The notes beneath the pieces were generated by a model, which did no database searches, had not been told where the DNA came from, and saw only the letters and a program-made list of their open reading frames with translations. Of a DNA stretch of 51,829 bases, positions 29,083 to 36,470 are shown in pieces (the first letter of the stretch is position 1; each line of letters opens with the position of its first letter). Made by a program: the position numbers and the translations under genes. Origin of the DNA: Corynebacterium canis (lineage in GTDB: Bacteria; Actinomycetota; Actinomycetes; Mycobacteriales; Mycobacteriaceae); contig NZ_CP047080.1 of assembly GCF_030408595.1 (NCBI RefSeq), positions 1-51,829 of the forward strand, given 5' to 3'.

Positions 29083-29648
29083 CGTGCTGCCCCTTTCTTA
29101 TCGACGACCGCGCGAAGTTTCCGCAATCCGTCACGCACCCGAGTTTTGGCCGTACCAAGCGGAATATCCAGAGTGTCGGCCAGTTCTTGATGTGTTAAGC
29201 CGTGAAAATACGCCAACATGACGGCCGTGCGATGCGGCTCGCCTATGGAATCCACCACGTGACGCAGCTGTTCGGCCTCAAGCGAAGCTACCGCCTCATC
29301 CTCGACTGACCCTGCCCAAGATGCATGCTGCAACCGAAATTCCTTGTGATCTCGGTCCAGGGTTGCCTGGTAGGAGCGGAGGCGGTCGATCGCTCGAAGC
29401 CGAGCCAAGCGCAGTACCCAAGTTTGGGCGCTGCCTTTGGCGGAATTGAACTCAGCGGCGCGCCGCCAAACCTCAATAAAAACTTCCTGCATGACTTCCT
29501 CGGCTTGCGCTCGCTGTTGAACGATCTGTACACACAGACCGAGTACACGAGGGGCAAGCGCGTCATACAGTGCGGCAAACGATGCTTTATCGCCGCGCGC
29601 TGCATTGGTCAACAGCTGGTCGCAATTGACTAACCGCGTGGATTCCAT
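29079..29648 (-). CDS. sigK: ECF RNA polymerase sigma factor SigK
   Basis: The 189-residue protein has sigma-2 (FAALYDALAPRVLGLCVQIV through the region-2 motif EEVMQEVFIEVWRR) and sigma-4 (HRTAVMLAYFHGLTHQELADTL, then PLGTAKTRVRDGLRKLR). Pairing with RskA makes the SigK call secure. The frame can start at 29672, but the ATG at 29648 is preferred because a TAGTCT hexamer lies 8 nt upstream and neither start has a good ribosome-binding site. It lies next to a Met-rich lipoprotein and DipZ, resembling the mycobacterial SigK regulon. Autoregulation is likely but not shown. Confidence 0.88.
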   Translation of the reverse strand: MESTRLVNCDQLLTNAARGDKASFAALYDALAPRVLGLCVQIVQQRAQAEEVMQEVFIEVWRRAAEFNSAKGSAQTWVLRLARLRAIDRLRSYQATLDRDHKEFRLQHASWAGSVEDEAVASLEAEQLRHVVDSIGEPHRTAVMLAYFHGLTHQELADTLDIPLGTAKTRVRDGLRKLRAVVDKKGAAR

Positions 29649-29707
29649 ATCCACCGAGACTAATGCATGCATAAACGTTTTGAGGATTCGGCGCGGTGGG
29701 CGCGCGC

Positions 29708-30037
29708 TTAGTTGTTCCCCATTTTCTCGTCGGTTTTCTCCATGGAGTCCATCGAGTCGGTCTTTTCCATGGAGTCCATCTTGTCAGTGGGCTCCATCTT
29801 ATCGGTGGATTCCATCTTGTCTTCGGTCTTCTCCATCGAATCCATCTTGTCCGTGGATTCCATCTTGTCGGTGGACTCCATCTTGTCCGTGGACTCCATC
29901 TTGTCCATCTTTTCGGAGGTGGTCGTGGAGGTGGTTTCGCTGGAAGTCGTGCCCGTTGTTTCGCCACAGGCGGTGAGGCCGAAGCCGGCTAGGGCGATCA
30001 TCCCAGCGATAACGGTGGCGCGAGTCTTGGTGTACAT
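29708..30037 (-). CDS. Met/Asp/Glu-rich repeat lipoprotein
   Basis: This 109-residue protein starts at ATG 30037 with AAAGGAG 4 nt upstream. An N-terminal signal peptide ends in the lipobox GLTAC with Cys24 as the lipidated residue. The mature part is a Thr/Ser spacer followed by about 70 residues of short repeats built on KMESTD and KMDSMEKT units, with roughly fifteen methionines each flanked by Lys, Asp or Glu. No domain family is recognised. The DNA is a set of imperfect 15-18 bp repeats, so copy number probably varies. Placed between sigK-rskA and dipZ, it may be a SigK target that scavenges oxidant or binds metal through Met residues; this is inferred. Confidence 0.75.
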   Translation of the reverse strand: MYTKTRATVIAGMIALAGFGLTACGETTGTTSSETTSTTTSEKMDKMESTDKMESTDKMESTDKMDSMEKTEDKMESTDKMEPTDKMDSMEKTDSMDSMEKTDEKMGNN

Positions 30038-30329
30038 GATGCTCCTTTGCAACATTGAAGCCGGTATGGGTTCTGTGTCCGAAAATGGTTCGTTGTTTGG
30101 CTTCATTTACACATACGGAGCGGTGTTCGTTTTCGGATTGCAATCCGGATTGGGAGGTGGCTCCGTAGGTACTAACAGATGCCCCCGCAGAGCATTCTCG
30201 GGAACCTGGGCACTGAGCTTTCGTTCGTTACTAGGGTCCTTTGTTGTCGAGTTCACGTGTGGTTAGTGTCCCGCGGTGCTGGGCGGGGGCGTCGTCGATA
30301 GTAAAAACTATGTAGCAAAGGATTGCGTT
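30038..30329. other. Divergent regulatory region, lipoprotein / dipZ
   Basis: This 292-bp region separates two divergent genes and must contain both promoters. It holds the overlapping palindromes at 30134-30152. No gene is seen. I could not assign SigK promoter elements with confidence. Confidence 0.5.
30134..30152. promoter_or_regulatory. Triple half-site palindrome
   Basis: CGGATTGCAATCCGGATTG contains two overlapping perfect palindromes: CGGATTGCAATCCG (14 bp, 30134-30147) and CAATCCGGATTG (12 bp, 30141-30152). Three alternating GGATTG/CAATCC half-sites in a divergent promoter region suggest a cooperative operator. The regulator is unknown. Confidence 0.5.
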
Positions 30330-31988
30330 GTGTTTGAGCTCGCAGTGATCGGTCTAATAGGGGGCATAGTCACTGGTGTTTCGCCGTGCATTCTTCCCGT
30401 GTTGCCGGTGGTATTAGCGGTGACGACGAGTGAGGGGCGTCGTCCATTTCCCGTGGTCGCCGGCATCGCGGTGAGTTTCTCGCTGATTACCCTGCTGGGC
30501 ACCTTGGCGCTCAAGGCGCTGGGATTGCCCGATTCCACGTTGCGGTGGGTGGGAATCATCATGCTTGTGCTGGTCGGCGTGGGGATGTTGGTGCCTAAAC
30601 TTGGGCACTTGATCGAAGCTCCGTTCCAACGTTTGCCAAGGCTTACAGTGCTGCAAACCAAGGCACGGGGCAAAGGCGGATTCCTCGTCGGTCTCGCGCT
30701 TGGTGCCGTATATGTGCCGTGCGCCGGGCCGGTACTGGCGGCGGTGACTGTTGCGGGTGCCACGGGCGATATCGGCTGGAACACGGTGGTGCTTACTGTT
30801 GCGTTCGCTATCGGGGCGTCGGCACCCATGCTGGTATTCGCGAAAATTGGCGATCGCATTGGTGCCGGACACAATACCTCCGTGCATCGCGTCGCCGGCA
30901 TTGTGGTGCTGGTGCTCGCAGTCGCGCTCGTTTTCGATGCCCCCGCAGCCGTGCAGCGCGCGCTCCCGGACTGGACGGCTGGCGTGCAGAAACAACTTGG
31001 GGAAAACGAACACATTCAAGATGTGCTTACCGGGGCGCGAGGCGCGTCGGAAGGGACGTTGGACCATTGCCGCGGCACCGATCCCGCCGAGCTGAGCGAT
31101 TGCGGCCCCGCACCTGAGTTCGAAGGCTTGGAGGGGTGGTTTAACACCGATGCGCCGGTCAAGGTCAACGAGGGCAAAGTCACCCTGGTGGATTTCTGGG
31201 CCTATGCCTGCATCAACTGCCAGCGCGCGAACGAACACGTAACCAAGTTGTATGACGCGTACAAGGATGCCGGCTTGCAGGTGGTTGGTATCCACGCCCC
31301 CGAATACGGTTTTGAACGCGAAGCCGAAAACGTGCGGGCGGCGGCGGAAGCCCAGGGCATCCATTACCCAGTTGCCCAAGACAATGACTTTGTCACTTGG
31401 AAGGAATACAACAACCGGTACTGGCCCGCGCACTACCTCGTGGATGCGGAAGGCAAGGTGCGTCAGATCCATGAGGGTGAAGGCGCCTACGCCGAGACGG
31501 AAACCCTAGTGCGACAATTGCTGAAGCAGGCCGATCCGAACGTAAAACTACCGGCGGTGGTGGAGGAAGGCACGGTGGATGCCGTGACCAAAGACCGTAA
31601 CCCGGAGACGTATTTGGGTACGCAGCGCGCCCGCTTTTACGAAAACCACGGTTATACCAACGGTACGCACGAGTTTTCGGACCCCGCCGGCGAGCTAGGA
31701 CGGTTCGCGTACAGCATTTCCGGGACGTGGAACCTTGCAGAAGATGCCATCGAACCGAAGAAAGACGGCGCGAAACTTAAGCTGAACTACCGGGCATCGC
31801 TGGTACAGGTGGTGGCATCTGGCACCGGGAAGCTTACGGTGACGCGTGCGGACGGCTCCAAGGAAACCTTCGAGGTTCCGAAGACCCCGGGCACCGTGGA
31901 CATTGTCAAGGTTTCCACCCCGCAGGAAGGCGTGCTGACCATCGATGCTGAGCCCGGAATCCGGATGTATTCCTTAACGTTCGGCTAA
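30330..31988 (+). CDS. dipZ: DipZ-like protein: CcdA membrane domain plus thioredoxin domain
   Basis: DipZ proteins carry electrons from the cytoplasm to extracytoplasmic thiol systems. From GTG 30330 (AAAGGA 7 nt upstream) the product is 553 residues. The N-terminal half is a six-helix CcdA-type region with Cys20 in SPCILPVLP and a second conserved Cys in YVPCAGPVLAAV. It is followed by a thioredoxin-like domain with the CINC active site near 294-297 (FWAYACINCQR) and a C-terminal beta-rich region that resembles the carbohydrate-binding-like end of mycobacterial DipZ. The earlier in-frame ATG (30276) would add a non-membrane leader. It is followed 10 nt later by the DinB-like gene. Confidence 0.88.
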   Translation: MFELAVIGLIGGIVTGVSPCILPVLPVVLAVTTSEGRRPFPVVAGIAVSFSLITLLGTLALKALGLPDSTLRWVGIIMLVLVGVGMLVPKLGHLIEAPFQRLPRLTVLQTKARGKGGFLVGLALGAVYVPCAGPVLAAVTVAGATGDIGWNTVVLTVAFAIGASAPMLVFAKIGDRIGAGHNTSVHRVAGIVVLVLAVALVFDAPAAVQRALPDWTAGVQKQLGENEHIQDVLTGARGASEGTLDHCRGTDPAELSDCGPAPEFEGLEGWFNTDAPVKVNEGKVTLVDFWAYACINCQRANEHVTKLYDAYKDAGLQVVGIHAPEYGFEREAENVRAAAEAQGIHYPVAQDNDFVTWKEYNNRYWPAHYLVDAEGKVRQIHEGEGAYAETETLVRQLLKQADPNVKLPAVVEEGTVDAVTKDRNPETYLGTQRARFYENHGYTNGTHEFSDPAGELGRFAYSISGTWNLAEDAIEPKKDGAKLKLNYRASLVQVVASGTGKLTVTRADGSKETFEVPKTPGTVDIVKVSTPQEGVLTIDAEPGIRMYSLTFG

Positions 31989-31998
31989 AACGGAAAGC

Positions 31999-32502
31999 AT
32001 GAAGGTTCGAGATCTTTACCGTGACTTTGCCCTGAGGCCAGTGGAGGCGGCGGGATACCTGCCCGCCCTGACACACCAGCAATTGAACACCAGCCTGATG
32101 GGCCATCCGAACACGATCGCGTGGTTGTTGTGGCATGCCGGGCGGGAGGTAGACATGCAGCTTGCGGAGCTCACCGGCGCCGAGGAGGTGTGGCGCGCGG
32201 AGGGGTTCCGCGAGCGCTTTGATCTCGGCCCGATCGGCGACACGATGGGCTATGGGCATACACCTGCGGAGGCCGCGCTCATTGTGGTCAATTCCCAACA
32301 ATTGCTCGTTGAATACCTTACCGCCGCCCTTAATGCCTGCGTCGCCTACGCCGACCAGCTGGAGGAAGGCGAGTGGGACGAGATCGTGGACCGTTCCTGG
32401 GAGGTTCCGGTCACCCGAGGCGTCCGCTTGGTTTCCCTCGTTGATGATGCCGCCCAGCACGTTGGCCAGGCCGCATACGTGGCGGGTGCGCTCACCGCAT
32501 AG
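31999..32502 (+). CDS. DinB/DUF664-type protein, thiol-dependent enzyme-like
   Basis: This 167-residue protein has the four-helix DinB fold pattern. A histidine in HPNTIAWLLWHAGREVD (about residues 37-53) and one in DDAAQHVGQAAYVAG near the C-terminus are candidate metal ligands. Members of the superfamily in actinobacteria include mycothiol-dependent enzymes, so a mycothiol role next to a thiol-disulfide gene (dipZ) is plausible but inferred. GGAAAG precedes the ATG by a few bases and the gene follows dipZ by 10 nt, so it is probably in the same operon. It converges on the photolyase gene. Confidence 0.75.
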   Translation: MKVRDLYRDFALRPVEAAGYLPALTHQQLNTSLMGHPNTIAWLLWHAGREVDMQLAELTGAEEVWRAEGFRERFDLGPIGDTMGYGHTPAEAALIVVNSQQLLVEYLTAALNACVAYADQLEEGEWDEIVDRSWEVPVTRGVRLVSLVDDAAQHVGQAAYVAGALTA

Positions 32503-32514
32503 CCGGCCGCCACA

Positions 32515-33735
32515 TCATCGCAATTCCTGATATCGCGCCAAGGCTTCGCGTCGTGCCTCCGCATGGTCGACGATAGGCAATGGGTACCTCTCCGGCAGGT
32601 TGCGCATTGCGTGGATATCCGCCGCCGGCGTGGCAGCCAGCTCGGGAACCCAGCGTTTAATGTAGTTCGCTTGTGGGTCAAAGCGTTTCCCTTGCGTCTG
32701 GGGGTTAAAGATGCGGAAATACGGGGAGGCATCTGTGCCGGTGCCAGCGCACCATTGCCAGGAATGTTGGTTGGTGGCTTCGTCGAAATCCACAAGCATT
32801 TCGCGGAAGTATTCGGCTCCGAGCTGCCATGGCAAGTGGAGATCTTTGGTGAAAAAGCTCGCCACCAGCATGCGCACTCGATTGTGCATCCACCCCGTAG
32901 CCAGCAATTGGCGCATGCCCGCATCGATGATTGGGTAGCCGGTAGTGCCGTCCTTCCAGCATTCGAAATCTTCGGTGGCTTCGTCCCAGCGGAAGCGCGC
33001 GAATTTCGGGTTAACATTTTCGGTCGCGGTTTCGGGGCGGTGGTACAGGAAGTCGGCATAGAATTCGCGGAACGCCAGCTCCCGTGCAAACGCCTGCCGG
33101 TCCGCCACCGGCGCGTCGCTCTCGCTCAATGTTTCTAAGAGCCCACGTGGATGCAGCGCGCCAACGCTCAAATGGTGCGAGATCCGCGAGGTTCCATCAA
33201 GGTCCGGGCGGTCCCGCTGCTCGGCGTATCCAGGCAGCCGGTATTCCAAGAATTCCAGCCAATCCGCCCACGCTTGCCCACCGGCACAGGCCAGGTTTGG
33301 GGCCTCCCAGCCGCATTCTGACCAGGCACGATAGTACGGAGTAAACACCTTGTAGTGCCCGCCCGTGCCGGTGTGTAACACGCCTGGCGGCACCGCGTAA
33401 TTGCAATCCAAGGATTCCATGATGCCCCCGCCAAGGGCTTTTGAAACCTGTTTATCGCGCCGCAATCCGGCAGGCGTGTAATCCGCAGTGACGATCACAC
33501 GTTCGGGTTTTGCGTTGATAATGTCCGCTACCGTTCCGCGTTCCAGCTCCAACCCGCGCTCACGCAATTCGTTGCTCAGTTCGAAAAGTGCGGCGGTCAC
33601 GGCGTCGTTTTGAAAGCTTGAGCGAGGCGGATCGGCGGCGTAGATCACGCGCACGTCTGGCAGTTCCAGCGCCGCGTCCAACCCTGGGTGATCGAACGCG
33701 CGCAGGTCCCGCCGCAGCCACAAAATGGCGCTCAA
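32515..33735 (-). CDS. phr: Deoxyribodipyrimidine photolyase
   Basis: A light-driven flavoenzyme repairing cyclobutane pyrimidine dimers. The protein starts SAILWLRRDLRAFDHPGLDAAL, typical of class I photolyases, and contains the FAD-binding region with WMHNRVRMLVASFFTKDL, GAEYFREMLVDFD and WQWCAGTGTDASPYFRIFNP. The start is the TTG at 33735, which overlaps the upstream dehydrogenase stop as TTGA and has AGGAAA 9 nt before it; the GTG three codons earlier would put that site too close. About 406 residues. It is coupled to the aldehyde dehydrogenase gene, an unusual operon partner. Confidence 0.93.
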   Translation of the reverse strand: MSAILWLRRDLRAFDHPGLDAALELPDVRVIYAADPPRSSFQNDAVTAALFELSNELRERGLELERGTVADIINAKPERVIVTADYTPAGLRRDKQVSKALGGGIMESLDCNYAVPPGVLHTGTGGHYKVFTPYYRAWSECGWEAPNLACAGGQAWADWLEFLEYRLPGYAEQRDRPDLDGTSRISHHLSVGALHPRGLLETLSESDAPVADRQAFARELAFREFYADFLYHRPETATENVNPKFARFRWDEATEDFECWKDGTTGYPIIDAGMRQLLATGWMHNRVRMLVASFFTKDLHLPWQLGAEYFREMLVDFDEATNQHSWQWCAGTGTDASPYFRIFNPQTQGKRFDPQANYIKRWVPELAATPAADIHAMRNLPERYPLPIVDHAEARREALARYQELR

Positions 33736-35216
33736 AGAACCCACTTTCCTAGCCGCAGCGCGGTGGTCATCAATGCGGCGTACTTGTCCCGCGCCAAGCC
33801 CTTTGGCCCCGCGATGGGCACCAGACGTTGTTCCGAAATCGTGCGCGATTCCGTGTATTTAAGCAAGCCTCCGTCCGCGTGTCGACGCCCCGCCCCCGAC
33901 GCTTTCCAACCACCCATCGGGGCATCCACGCTGCCGAACGTAGCCGCGAATCCTTCGTTGATATTCACTGATCCGGCATGCAAATGTAGGGCAATATTCC
34001 AACCCGTGTACGGTGCCGCCAGCACCGCGGCATTGAGGCCGTACTCGGTATCGTTTGCCTTTCGGACCGCCTCTTCAAGCGATGCAACAGTTTCCATATA
34101 CACCACCGGCCCGAACACCTCTTCGCGGTATAACTGAGCGTCTTCGGGCACGTCGGTAAGGATCGTGGGGGAGAGATATGATTCGCCCAGCTCCGGGAGG
34201 CGGGTGCCGCCGGTGAGGAGGCGGGCGCCGCGGTTCAGGGCGTCGTCAATCATGGCGATGGCGCTGTCGACCTGGGCGGGGGAGATCATGGAGCCGACGT
34301 CTTCGGTCCAGCCGCCGCCGCCGATGCGCAATGCCTGCGTGGCTGCGACAAAGCGTTCGGTAAAGCTCTCCGCAATGGCTTCGTGAACGTAAATTCGTTC
34401 GATGGAAACGCAGAGTTGTCCGGTGTTTGAAAAGCACGCTCGCACGGCATCGGCGGCGGCGCGGTTGAGGTCCGCATCCGGCGCGACGATCATCGGGTTT
34501 TTGCCGCCCAGCTCCGCGGAGAAATCGATCAAACGTTCACCCGCAATGGCGGCGAGCTGCCGGCCCGTCGCCGTGGAACCGGTAAACATCAGGTAATCGG
34601 CCTGCTGCGCGATCTCGGTCCCGACCACCGCGCCGGACCCCGTGACCACCTGAAATAGTTCCAGCGGCAACCCGGCCTCGACCAGCAGGTGCACGCCCAA
34701 TAGTGCGGTAAACGGCGTTTGCGAATCCGGCTTGAGCACCACCGCATTGCCCGCCAATAACGCCGGGATCGCGTCCGAAATCGAAAGCGTGAGCGGGTAA
34801 TTCCATGGGGAAATAATGCCCACCACCCCTTTGGGGCTGTGGTCCACCAGGGTGCGCGTGAGCACGGGCAGGGCGCCCTTGGCGCGGCGCGGTCTGAGCA
34901 ATCGTTGCGCCCGCCGCGCGTAATGACGCGCCGTGATCGCAACATCCAGCACCTCATCGAAAGCGCTGGCACGATTTTTTCCGGTTTCGGCCTGAATCAC
35001 ATCCAGCAATTCGTCTTGGTGTTCTAGTACCAAGTCGTGGAAGCGCAACATAATCTTGGAGCGTTCTTTAAGGGGCGTTGTCACCCACGCTGCCTGCGCG
35101 TTTCGGGCGGCTGTAAAGGCGCGCTGGGTGTCGGCGGCGGTGCTTGCGGGCACTTCGCCATAGGTTTCGCCTGTGCGGGGATCGGTGACAATGATGGGGG
35201 CCACGGTGCTGGTCAT
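33732..35216 (-). CDS. gabD2: Aldehyde dehydrogenase, succinate-semialdehyde type (GabD2-like)
   Basis: Oxidises an aldehyde to the acid with NAD(P)+. The 494-residue protein has the NAD-binding motif FTGSTATGRQLA near 205, the general-base glutamate in ELGGKNPMI near 245 and the catalytic cysteine in NTGQLCVSIERIYV near 280. The C-terminal segment FAATFGSVDAPMGGWKASGAGRRH matches the mycobacterial GabD2 type. Substrate is inferred from family resemblance. The ATG has a TATTCT element 8 nt upstream and no ribosome-binding site, and shares its promoter region with the divergent SDR gene. It overlaps phr. Confidence 0.88.
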   Translation of the reverse strand: MTSTVAPIIVTDPRTGETYGEVPASTAADTQRAFTAARNAQAAWVTTPLKERSKIMLRFHDLVLEHQDELLDVIQAETGKNRASAFDEVLDVAITARHYARRAQRLLRPRRAKGALPVLTRTLVDHSPKGVVGIISPWNYPLTLSISDAIPALLAGNAVVLKPDSQTPFTALLGVHLLVEAGLPLELFQVVTGSGAVVGTEIAQQADYLMFTGSTATGRQLAAIAGERLIDFSAELGGKNPMIVAPDADLNRAAADAVRACFSNTGQLCVSIERIYVHEAIAESFTERFVAATQALRIGGGGWTEDVGSMISPAQVDSAIAMIDDALNRGARLLTGGTRLPELGESYLSPTILTDVPEDAQLYREEVFGPVVYMETVASLEEAVRKANDTEYGLNAAVLAAPYTGWNIALHLHAGSVNINEGFAATFGSVDAPMGGWKASGAGRRHADGGLLKYTESRTISEQRLVPIAGPKGLARDKYAALMTTALRLGKWVL

Positions 35217-35224
35217 GCCTTACC

Positions 35225-35230
35225 AGAATA
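35225..35230 (-). promoter_or_regulatory. -10 element of leaderless gabD2-like gene
   Basis: TATTCT on the minus strand ends 8 nt before the ATG at 35216. With the divergent element at 35263-35268 it shows two back-to-back promoters within about 45 bp. Confidence 0.5.
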
Positions 35231-35262
35231 CCGGGATCCCGCGAGCGCGTGCTAGGGCAACC

Positions 35263-35268
35263 TACACT
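35263..35268 (+). promoter_or_regulatory. -10 element of leaderless SDR gene
   Basis: TACACT ends 6 nt before the ATG at 35275 and no ribosome-binding site is present. Confidence 0.5.
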
Positions 35269-35274
35269 GGGACC

Positions 35275-36021
35275 ATGCGATCAGTCTTTATTTCCGGAGC
35301 GGGCGCAGGCATCGGTCGAGCCGTGGCAGAAAAGTTTTTGGCTGCGGGATGGATGGTCGGCGCCTACGACATTAACCCCGTGGATTACCACCACAAGAAT
35401 TTAGTAAAGGGCCACCTCGACGTGACGGACGCCGCCTCTTGGGACGCCGCGCTCGCCGATTTCGTGCGGCATACCGGCGGCACTATCGACGTCGTGGATA
35501 ACAACGCCGGCGTGCTCGTCGACGGCCCCCTTGAAACCCTCACCCCTGACCAGGTTCAGGCGCAGATCAATGTGAATTGCAGCGGCGTGACTCTGGGCGC
35601 GCGGGCCGCCAAGCGCTACCTGCATCGCGGTTCCACGCTTGTGAACATGAGTTCGGCTTCCGCCATTTATGGGCAGCCGGGAATCGCCGTGTATTCCGCC
35701 ACGAAGTTCTATGTGGCGGGCCTTACCGAGGCGCTGAACCTCGAGTGGTCGCGCGATAAGATCCGCGTGGTCGCCGTGTGGCCGCTGTGGGCGAAGACGG
35801 AGCTGGCGGATGTGAAGGCGCCGTCGGCACGCAGGCTCGGCGTGCGCATTACTCCCGAACAGGTTGCCGACGTCGTGTGGGAAGCCGTGCATCCCGCGAA
35901 CCGGTGGCGCCGGGGGCATATCCACTACGGCGTATCGCGGCTCGATAAGCTGCTCTATCGATCGCGCAAGCTTTCGCCCAGCCGGGTGGCGCGGTTGCTC
36001 ACCCGGGTGGTCGCGGGATGA
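35275..36021 (+). CDS. Short-chain dehydrogenase/reductase
   Basis: This 248-residue oxidoreductase has the NAD(P)-binding motif GAGAGIGRA near 8-16, NNAGV near 82 and the active-site pair YSATK (Tyr-xxx-Lys) near 141-145, preceded by the catalytic Ser in MSSASA. It is a classical SDR; the substrate is unknown. The start is ATG 35275, placed by homology to the N-terminal beta strand and by the -10 element just before it; an earlier frame start overlaps the divergent gene. It overlaps the next gene as ATGA (36018-36021). Confidence 0.9.
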   Translation: MRSVFISGAGAGIGRAVAEKFLAAGWMVGAYDINPVDYHHKNLVKGHLDVTDAASWDAALADFVRHTGGTIDVVDNNAGVLVDGPLETLTPDQVQAQINVNCSGVTLGARAAKRYLHRGSTLVNMSSASAIYGQPGIAVYSATKFYVAGLTEALNLEWSRDKIRVVAVWPLWAKTELADVKAPSARRLGVRITPEQVADVVWEAVHPANRWRRGHIHYGVSRLDKLLYRSRKLSPSRVARLLTRVVAG

Positions 36022-36470
36022 ACACCTGGCTCGCCACCGCAGAACGGGTCGCCCGCGCCGCCCACGCAGACCAGGTGGATAAAGCGCAAGAGCCGTATAT
36101 TCACCATCCCGAGCGGGTGGCGCGCATCACCGCAGGCATCACGCCTTCCGAGGAGGCCCGCGCCGCCGCTTGGCTGCACGACGTGCTTGAGGATACCGTT
36201 GTGACCAGCGCGGATCTGCGCGATGTTGGCATTCCAGAAACCGTTATCGAGGTGGTGGAGCTGCTTACCCGGGGCGAGACCGAAGACATCGATTCCTATA
36301 TCAAGCGGCTCCGCGGGCACCCGCTCGCCCGGGCGGTCAAGGTTGCGGATTTGGTGGATAATTCCTCGCCAGTGCGTCTCGACGCCCTGCCCGCGGCCGA
36401 CCACGAACGCCTCCGCGCGAAGTACCACCGCATGTGGGCCTTGTTACTGGATACGGCGCCCGCCTTCTAG
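36018..36470 (+). CDS. HD-domain hydrolase, RelA/SpoT-hydrolase-like
   Basis: The 150-residue protein has the single HD domain of small alarmone hydrolases: YIHHPERVA with His30, AWLHDVLEDT with His54-Asp55 and the ED at 58-59, and VKVADLVDN with Asp111. These match the metal-binding set of RelA/SpoT hydrolase domains and MESH1, so hydrolysis of (p)ppGpp or another nucleotide is plausible. No synthetase domain is present. It overlaps the SDR gene by 4 nt and is convergent with the ABC gene, overlapping it by 27 nt (36444-36470). Confidence 0.85.
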   Translation: MNTWLATAERVARAAHADQVDKAQEPYIHHPERVARITAGITPSEEARAAAWLHDVLEDTVVTSADLRDVGIPETVIEVVELLTRGETEDIDSYIKRLRGHPLARAVKVADLVDNSSPVRLDALPAADHERLRAKYHRMWALLLDTAPAF

